Shown here piece after piece: positions 56,292 through 64,000 of a DNA stretch of 64,000 nt (position 1 is its first letter; every line of letters begins with the position of its first letter). Source of the DNA: Cercospora beticola (lineage: Eukaryota > Ascomycota > Dothideomycetes > Mycosphaerellales > Mycosphaerellaceae). Position numbers and translations under genes: made by a program. The notes below the pieces were generated by a model that was given only the letters and a program-made list of their open reading frames with translations, ran no database searches and had not been told where the DNA came from. The stretch is from assembly GCF_033473495.1 (NCBI RefSeq), contig NC_088938.1:3038001-3102000 (forward strand), given 5' to 3'.

Positions 56292-58538
56292 TTAGGCGTT
56301 CGCTGGAGAGTCCTTTCCGATTGTCGGGTTGTTACCCGAGTTCATTTGCACATCCGAATCGAGAATTTCGCTGGGTTTGTCTGTGATCAAAATTGTTAGT
56401 AATCTTTCTCACAACGATCGTTGCCTTCGTGTCTCGCATCGCTACTCACCATGTCTAGCATAAAGATGATACTCCTCATCTTCATACTTTCCGACCTTTC
56501 CTTCCTCAACCTCCTTCCTTGTCAAGACCTGCTTAGACTTTGGCAGACCCATAGAGACCAAGAATGACATAGTATCCTTCCATTCTCGCTCTCTTCTTGT
56601 CTTGTTCCACTTGAGCTCTTCGCCCATAATGTCGATGACTTGTGGTAGAGCCTCGACGGCAGCTTGTGCGTTGAGGAAAGCCAATCTCGTTCGTCGTGCG
56701 AGCACATCGACGGCGGATTGGGCGTACTCGTGGCGTACGGCGTAACGAATTTCGCCATCGACGTATGGGTATAGCTCAGAGATGCGGGTACCTCGGACAG
56801 GGAAGCGGTTCTCGGTAGGGGCGCAGAGGGCAGCGACGGTCCAGGCTCTGTCACCGTAGTCGATGCACAAGTGCTTGGCGACTTCAGTCTCGAGGCCGTA
56901 GTGCTGAATGACGTTGATGAAGAGAGTCTTGGAGAAGCCGTGAGCACCAATCAAGCGAAGAGCGTGCGTTTTGCAACCTCCATCAAGTTCGAGGTTCTCA
57001 TGGAAGCCTTCCACGCCAGAGACCAGAGGCGGGTTGGCAACGCCCTTTGGCTTGAGGCCGAATTGCGTGATGGCTTCATCGACAGCCTCCTCAGCCATTT
57101 GACGGTACGTGGTCCATTTGCCACCAGAGATGGTAAGCAAGCCAGATTCAGAAGTAGTGACCAGATGGTTGCGGACAAGACCCTCAGACTTGGCCTTGTT
57201 GGGATCGCGGACGAGTGGACGAATACCAGACCAGGCGGCAAGAACATCACCGCGGCGAACATTGATCTCAGGCTGCAGGTAGTTCTGGACTTCCTTCAAG
57301 ATCCAGTCGATCTCATTCTCCTGTGCAACTGGGTTGGGCTCGATTGGGCAAGGCGCATCGGTGGTACCGGCAATAGTGTTTCCTTGCCATGGCAAGAAGA
57401 AGATCACACGGCCGTCAGAGGTGCGAGGATCGATGAGACCCATATTTGAAGGCGAGTAGTATCCGGGCAGAATGACGTGAACACCAGAGCTTGGAGCAAC
57501 GATTTCAGGAACTTGCTGGTCGTCCATCTTGCGAAGAGAATCGGTGAAGGGACCAGTAGCGTTGATGACGCCCTTTGCCTTGATCGAGAATTCCTCTGGA
57601 GTCTTGCCATCCTTGTCCTGAACGAGATCCTTGACTCTTGCGCCACAAAGCTTGCCATTGGCATCCTTTTCGAGGCCAGTGACCTCCATGTGGTTCACAA
57701 GAGTAGCTCCGTACAGGGCAGCAGTCATAGCCAGCGAGATGTTCATGCGAGAATCGTTGTGTGCGCCATCGTAGTAGACCAGAGCACCCCAGAGGTTCTC
57801 CCTCTTAAGCATGGGGAAAGCGTCGAGCGCCTTACTCTTGGTCAAGAAGTACGAGGTTTCAATGTTTTCGGAGCCAGCGAGGAAATCGTAGAACTTGGTT
57901 CCAGCCCAGAAGTACGGTGCTTGCCACCACTTGTTGACGGGAATCATGATCGGGAGCCATTGCGACAGATGAGGAGCAGTGTCGAGGAAGTATCTTCGCT
58001 CGCGGAGAGCTTCCTTGACCAGTTTGTATTGATTGTAGTCCAGTTCGAAGACAGCCTTTTCGAGATACCGCACACCTCCGTGGACAAGCTTGGTACTCTT
58101 ACTGCTTGTCCCCGCAGCGAAATCATCCTTTTCGACCAGCGCGACCTTCAGTCCTCGGGAGGCAGCATCCAGCGCGATACCAGTTCCAGTAGCACCGCCC
58201 CCGACGACCAGAAGATCATACTCTGAGCCGCCTTCGCTGTTTGTCTGCAGCTCTTGCCCCAAAGCTTCCTTGACCTTGTTCTTGGCCTGGGTGAATGCAG
58301 CACCCGCGCTGGCTTTCAGATCATCAATCTGCTCGCTCCTGCTCTTCACACGTGGGAAGTTTGGTGGGCGGAAGACTCCTCCCTCGCCATATGTCGGTGG
58401 TGGTACAGCCGCAGCTTCTAGGCCGGGCACGTCTCGAGGTCGGTAGACGAAGTAGAGCGTGCCGGCGCCGACGGCACCAACACCGGCGGCTGCGCCAGCA
58501 TAGCGCAGCAACGTGCGTCCTCGACTCCGGGCTGCCAT
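56292..58538 (-). CDS. GUT2: Mitochondrial FAD-dependent glycerol-3-phosphate dehydrogenase
   Basis: Exons 58538-56450 and 56380-56292 give 725 aa. Oxidises glycerol-3-phosphate on the outer face of the inner membrane and passes electrons to ubiquinone. An N-terminal leader and membrane anchor (AGAAAGVGAVGAGTLYFVY, residues about 14-32) precede the FAD-binding GGGATGTG (113-120). Further motifs are GTSSKSTKLVHGGVRYLE, the active-site region GRVIFFLPWQGNTIAGTTDA, SGIRPLVRD, and SGGKWTTYR. The open frame otherwise stops inside the GTGAGT of a 69-nt intron that has an ACTAAC branch site. The final exon adds KPSEILDSDVQMN and a PANA terminus. No EF-hand calcium-binding domain is present, as usual in fungi. 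Confidence 0.96.
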
Positions 58539-60510
58539 CCTCTATGCCTCAAAGAAAGGGGAGCAGAAAGAGCGAGAGGAGTGGTATATGCGACTCGGGA
58601 AGTGGTCTGGCTCCTCCGAGCGCTCCACCGCAGTCAGCTCCACCGTTACGGCGTGATGATGAATTGGGCGACGATGATCTCTGGGGTGTCACTTCGGGAT
58701 TGCTGCGGTCAATTCATTGTTGGCGGAGAAGAATGGGTGCGTGATGCAATGGGGGCGCGCGCGGTGGTCCCCCAACGACAGCAGAACAAGTTCTTTTTGC
58801 TCGTACACTGATCCTGTCTACGCGAGCCTCTCTCCCCCATTGCGCTGCTCTGCGTCACCTTGCCGATGCTGCCTTCTGCCGAGCTCCGCTGTCACATGCA
58901 AGGGTCGCACGTGCAAGACTTGAGCCTCATCAGAAATGCTGCCCGTCGTCCCAGGTCACAAGGAGTCGAAGATTCTGCTTCATCAAAGCCAAGACGTGCA
59001 CTGTGTAGAGGGCAGACTGATCACTCCATGTCGGCATCATCGAGATGCAGACCCGCGCTAAGGCTTCGTCTCGCCGGATTGCCCAATCGAGTCTTTCCAG
59101 CAGCGACAGCGAGCATGGACTCCTGGACGCTGCCAACAACCTCACCTGCTGTTCTTGTGCACGCCAGCAGCCGAATAGAAGCGACTATATCAACCAGGGC
59201 ACCTGCACATGTCAGCTCTGCCCGATCATGACCGGTAAGCGGATGTCTCATTTTCCGGCATGGCAGCAGCCCCCAAATTCTTGTGCGACAAACGCTTTTC
59301 CAGGGCGCATTCTGTCCAATGTATGCGATTCCTGCTCTCATCACAATCACAACCATCAATAATATCAGCATCAATATGCAATCATCAATTCTTCCGCCAA
59401 ATCATTAACCCGAAGCTCCGCTCTCCGCCACCTTCACGAGAGAAAACGTGCGACCGCATCACACTTTAGTGATCAAGCTCCCAAGCCGCGAAGGAAGGCG
59501 CATACCAAGACGCTTATTAACCTCCTCTCCTCACCCCTCCCCAAATTAGCGTTCCATCCGCCCCCAGCTTCATTTCCCGGTCAACAACACCGATCAAGAC
59601 TTCTGGGCATTCAATTGAGGCTTGCAGCACTGCTCCTTGGCAAAACAGTTGGCGGCATGTACACAGTGACTCGCGCGTCACACCCGCGTTCTTTGCCTCT
59701 GTGCCTCCTCCGCGGCGAACCGTGTACGAGGAGAATCCTTGCATCACGGATCACGAATCTGGAAAGCTCTGCTGCTTGCTGCTTTGCTGCGCCAGGATTA
59801 TGATCTTTGAATCGCGATGTGCTGTGCGGGGAGAGCGATGCGTTTCTGCAAATGTCAGATTCGTCTTCCCTGCTGCGGTTGTCTCTGCAGACACATTCGA
59901 ATGGTACCTTCATCGGTAAGCTCTTTCTTATCACTCGTCGTGTCACACAACATCGTTCGTTACCCAAGATTTTTCGCTTCGACCGATATGCTTCAAGGTT
60001 CCCCAAAATTTCATGCAGGAAACGTGCATACACTTTTTTTGTGGAGAGCTCTGAGCTCCGCAAAAGGTACCTCACATCGTGTGAAGGTCTGAACTTTGAA
60101 GATCTGGCGCGTGCCGAAGAACAAGCCGCTCGAGCTAGAACAGAGACGAAACGGAATGATGGCGAATATAGCAGAAGTAACAGCAGCAAAGAATTGAATA
60201 TGATCGCTACAGGATTGTACTGCAACGAAGCGAACAAGAAGCGAAATAGAGAGGGCGTGGTAGTGAGATTTCGTAACCATACATTAAGAACTGAGCGTAT
60301 CGCCTGTAGCTACGAGCTGGTCTTTTTTGTCGTCGTCCGTCGTCCAATACACGACATGCCGGTGGGCCTGTTCATCCTCCACCACACCATCGAGATATAG
60401 ATACGAAATAGGTATGTCTGCGCAATGGTATTGCACATGCTGTACAGCAACATCTCATTTTTTCAAACAACAGCAACATTGTCATCCCCCTAGAACCGCG
60501 GCGAAAGCGT
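58539..60510. other. Intergenic, no gene recognised
   Basis: About 2 kb with the GUT2 promoter and the 3' UTR of the next minus-strand gene. The longest open frames (minus 59611-60237, 208 codons; plus 59807-60400, 197 codons) overlap each other and have no domain. Confidence 0.55.
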
Positions 60511-61207
60511 CTAGTATGCGAGCTGGCCACGGACGGCACCAGCAGTGGCGTTGATACCCTGTGCTGGGTCGGCAAAGTTGGTGTGGACATCAGCGTTGAA
60601 TCCCTTAGGGTTGGCCTCGATTTGAGCGACGCGGAAACCAGCACCCTGGTCCTCGCCAGTGGCGTTGTTGGTGAGACCAGTGATGAATGGACCAGTCATG
60701 CAGCCGACGGAGACGCGGTAGTTCTTGCCAGCAACTGGCTGTGGGTTGGGGAATGCGATTCTTGGTGGACCAGACTGGCCGCGAGCAGACTCGTGGATGT
60801 GGGTGGCGGTGCGGGCTGGGGAGACGTACTCGCCACGGATGTTGTAGAGGCGGATGTAGTAGCAGATGGTGTCGAGCTCGCTGTTGATGCCGAGGTCGTA
60901 GAAGCCGACGGCACCTGGGAGACCGCCGGTCTTTGCGTTCATCATGTTGACGACCTCCTCTGGAACGGCCTTGACGCGGTAGGTGCTGGTGAATGGAATT
61001 GGGAAGCCCTTAGCGCCCTGGGAGGATGTTAGCCGTGTTCAATGTTTCCGATACTGAACGCTTGAATCTCACCTTGTAGTATCCATTCTTGTCGCAGTCC
61101 TTGTCGTACACTGGCTTGCTTGGGGTGCCATTGTACTTCTTGCTGGCCTCTGGGGCGGCAGCGGCAAAGCCGGCGAGGACGGATGCGCAGATCACGGAGG
61201 CCTTCAT
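60511..61207 (-). CDS. Secreted CHRD-like domain protein
   Basis: Exons 61207-61073 and 61017-60511 give 213 aa, joined over a 55-nt intron. A clear signal peptide (MKASVICASVLAGFAAAAPE) is present. The mature body has CHRD-like landmarks: ICYYIRLYNIRGEYVSP, the THIHES motif, GPPRIAFPNP, and the closing ADVHTNFADP...AVRGQLAY. CHRD domains occur in chordin and in bacterial and fungal secreted proteins, where function is mostly unknown. A pair of cysteines (DTIC, SVGC) could form a disulfide. It may be a wall or apoplastic protein; I see no GPI signal or membrane segment after the leader. Confidence 0.85.
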
Positions 61208-62705
61208 TATGAATTATGTGTGTGGTAAATCGTTTGGATGGGATGTCAACGAGTGTGTTGTTGTGAAATGCGATGCTGCTGGATGAGAGAAGTAGTAGAA
61301 GACCAGCAGACGCAAGGTACTTATGCCCGAGATTCGATCTCCTATTACGGTTGCGCCCAAAGTTACGCGGATGCGACTGGTACACGATACCCACACATGG
61401 CGCTGTGCAGGCCAAGTCTCCAAGAAACACGATGACGATCGACGCGTGCCCATGGACTGGCTACATTTGGAATTTCTGGGCACAACATCACCACCGCATG
61501 CTTGCCGCGATGGAATGCATTTGATGTGAGTCCGTCTCATGCGGAAGACTCAACACCCGGCGGGAGCCTCGACATGCCACAGAATTGGCGTCTTAGGCGC
61601 AGAGTCTGTGGCGAGACATCAGCAGAACGACGAGGATGGTCCAGTACGGCGACGTCGAAGTATGGCAGCCAGGATCGTGCCGCTCACCATGACCAGTGCC
61701 GCCCAACGCTGCCAATGCCGCCTAAGACGCTATCTGACTGGTTACAGTTTGGTGGAAAGTAGGCTTTGCTGGGACAACGACCAGATGCAGAGGCCAAGAC
61801 CACCCTATAGGGTAGGCGTGATAGAATAGAGTTTGGAATGGCGTCTCAAACGGGCCTCGCGCCTTGGCCCTAAGCATTCCTCACGCTAGCGCGCGGAGTG
61901 ACGATAGACCAGAGCCCAGATCGTTGCCAGTACCGTCTTGTCAGCAACGCTTGGGAGTCAGCCACTGGAACTCATGAACGCCAAGAGGATGCCATTCGAT
62001 GGACCGGCAGTGCCTTGGTTGTGATCGACGACTTTGTTGATGAGAAATCGTGAGAGCTGGATGAATCTCACTTGTTATGCTCGAGATATGTCGCAAAGTC
62101 TATGCTCTGCAACGCAGTTCTGCAGCGTGAGAGTCCAGCCCAAATACGACGGTTGCCGTAATTCGCAATTTACAGGATGGAACAGCCACCGGGAGGCTGC
62201 AGAATGCAGTCCAGATGCCCGCGGAGCGTGGTTCGGATGAAATGACCGAATGTTGAGCATTAGGTGCTTGGGTGCATATACAAGCGCTGACCATTAAAGA
62301 GTAGCTTTGATAGTGGCCGGTGCTTTCGAGCATGCTCATTGAGCGCCTGTATAGAAACCCTGCTCGCCCGTCTCATCACGCGCTTGAGCGGTACCCAGGA
62401 TGACCGCGCTAGTCTCAAAAGTTGGGCGAACATCGCTGCTGTCTCGCCCGATAAATTCAGCAGCCCGTCTTGCAATCGCTTCGAATCCGTTGCGACCATG
62501 TCTTGGTCGTAATACTGACATGCTCGCTAATGCATCAGAGTACATGCCAAGAGCCAAGGCCGCGATGCGATCAGAGACCACAGCTGCAGCTGCAGGGAAG
62601 AGCTATAGCTACCTGCAGGTCATCCATCTGACAAGCGCCAAGAGCCTCGAGATGTTGATGATATTCAACGACGACGTACTTCGCCTCAATGGCGCGCACT
62701 TGTGT
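61208..62705. other. Intergenic, with some coding-like sequence
   Basis: About 1.5 kb with the CHRD-gene promoter on the left and the transcription factor 3' region on the right. Open stretches at 62336-62700 on both strands read like protein but cannot be assembled into a gene (see findings). The rest shows nothing. Confidence 0.5.
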
Positions 62706-63964
62706 TCATCCGCCAAGAACGATGCGAACGAGCTGGTCGGCCATTGATCGACCGAGTGTGCTGGCGGCTGCCTTCGCCTTCAGAATGCGTGCCGCTTCCT
62801 TCAGCACTCGCGCCGCAGCATCGGGGCCAGAGAGGACACCGACACCAGCAAGCTGTGGTCTGCAGCCAGTACTATGGGTGATCCAGCGCTGCGCCAATGA
62901 CGACTCGAAGCCTTGATCGACGCGGATGCTTTCGCCCGGAGAAGCTCTCCGCGACTCTTCGGCACTCGCGTCACGCTCCGGAGCGACCAGTTTGACCCAG
63001 GCCCAGATGTACAACGAGGCGGCGAGGAAGGCTTGGAGGTCACATCTTGGTACGCTTCGCACAGCTCGGAAATGCGAATAGAGCCTGCCAGCATAGAGCA
63101 ATGTGATCCGAGCCCGGGCCTCATCGCCGGAGAGAATGCCTGTCAGCTCATGGATCGCCTGGCTTTGAGTCTGACGTCCAGGCCTCAAGCCCGAAGCAAT
63201 GCAAAGGTTGCTGAATGGTGTAAAACGAAGGATTGACATCAGGTGGAAGGAGACCTCAAAGTCGCCGCGGGGTCGCGTATGGGCATTCTCTTCGAAGCGT
63301 TCCATGTCCGCATCCAGGTATTTGTGAATCACCGAGCCATCACTGCGATCATTGGCGTTGATGCGTGGCTTGATCCATATTGCGTAAGTTTCTGTCAAAC
63401 GTTTGTGAGCAACTAGCAATGTGAGTAGAACTTGTAAGAACGCTGCATCGCTGAGCTCCTTGACGACAGTCGAGGTCACAGGGCCCTGCGAGATTACGGC
63501 TGCGATGCTGGACTGAGATGTGTGATCTGGACAGTGTTAGAAGAACAGGAGTACGAATGCTGGATGACGAACATACCCTTCTCAAGCTCCTGCTGCCACT
63601 CAGCAGCTGTGGAGCACGACCAGAGGCGTTCGTGGCATGGAAAGGTACTTGTTAGCTCCCCGGTGTCCATTGTCGGGGGCATGTCGAAGGTGACGTATTG
63701 CAGACACTCAAAGTTCCAGACCGTGGCGACATATCTTCTCTCCTGTTCAAGCAAGGCCCATTGCTTCCAAGCGCTATCAAGGCTTTGGTCGGGATCGACT
63801 GCGGGCGGTTTGGCTGCCAGTTTCCGGCACGTGGTGACCAGTAGGGATCGATGATGCTGAAGGAACAGTAAATGGTCTTGTGAACCATCATACAGTAACA
63901 AGTGGGAGAATATCAAGACGCTCTGGGTAGTGGAAATGGACTCAATGTTGGGCGAGTGGGTCAT
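62706..63964 (-). CDS. Fungal transcription factor, C-terminal part (cut by window edge)
   Basis: Two exons, 63964-63577 and 63526-62706, give 402 codons of the C-terminal region; the 50-nt intron between them has a TCTAAC branch site. Just upstream, bases 63965-64000 look like the end of another intron (ACTAAC, then TTGTCCAG), so the DNA-binding N-terminus lies beyond the window. The region matches the fungal-specific TF regulatory domain found in C2H2 and Zn2Cys6 regulators. Typical blocks are WALLEQERRYVATVWNFECL, the FDMPPTMDTGELTSTFPC block, and RLWSCSTAAEWQQELEK. Whether the DNA-binding part is C2H2 or Zn2Cys6 cannot be told here; the block pattern recalls the C2H2 class. Targets unknown. 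Confidence 0.82.
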
Positions 63965-64000
63965 CTGGACAAGTTAGTTTCACAAGAGAGAATCAAAGCG

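Overview
The window is a piece of filamentous ascomycete nuclear DNA. Nearly every recognisable gene carries GT-AG introns of about 50-90 nt with CTNAY-type branch sites, start codons are ATG, and the gene set is fungal: PalA/Rim20, Ecm33, an Anp1/Mnn9-family mannosyltransferase, a C2H2/fungal-TF-domain regulator and a Dal5-like transporter. The repeated SAP-like/2EXR-type proteins suggest a dothideomycete (Mycosphaerellales-like), but that placement is inference. No transposon, rDNA, tRNA, CRISPR array or RIP-like AT-rich block was seen.

Layout. 1-4.7 kb: the 3' part of a peroxisomal acyl-CoA synthetase (Pcs60 type), a small YCII-domain gene whose stop lies 67 bp away, and a Golgi mannosyltransferase. 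4.7-8.4 kb: no gene seen. 8.4-19.1 kb: a single-zinc-finger protein, the GPI-anchored wall protein Ecm33, a SAP-like/2EXR-type protein and PalA. 21.2-33.0 kb is denser: a ricin-B-like trefoil protein, copper chaperone Atx1, a nuclear-looking orphan, ribosomal protein S23, an SCP-x type thiolase, a 787-residue disordered protein and dihydrofolate synthase. 34.9-38.3 kb: a DENN-domain Rab regulator with an embedded C1 zinc finger. 38.3-42.9 kb: a second gene-poor stretch. 42.9-56 kb: TRAPPC13 back to back with a SET protein, an MFS transporter, two tandem SAP-like/2EXR-type genes, a mitochondrial NAD-type carrier divergent from QCR7, and a 3-methyladenine DNA glycosylase. 56-64 kb: mitochondrial glycerol-3-phosphate dehydrogenase, a secreted CHRD-like protein, and the C-terminal part of a transcription factor cut by the window edge.

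The neighbours are mostly unrelated housekeeping genes. There is no biosynthetic cluster, and I found no convincing new multi-gene system. Links that may matter are the divergent carrier/QCR7 pair (both mitochondrial), the divergent TRAPPC13/SET pair, DENN and TRAPPC13 as two Rab-traffic genes 4.5 kb apart, and three members of one SAP-like/2EXR-type family. Many exon models below were rebuilt by eye from splice signals and reading frame. Several correct simple ORF boundaries, for example in DENN/C1, GUT2, MAG1, the 787-residue protein and the SET gene.
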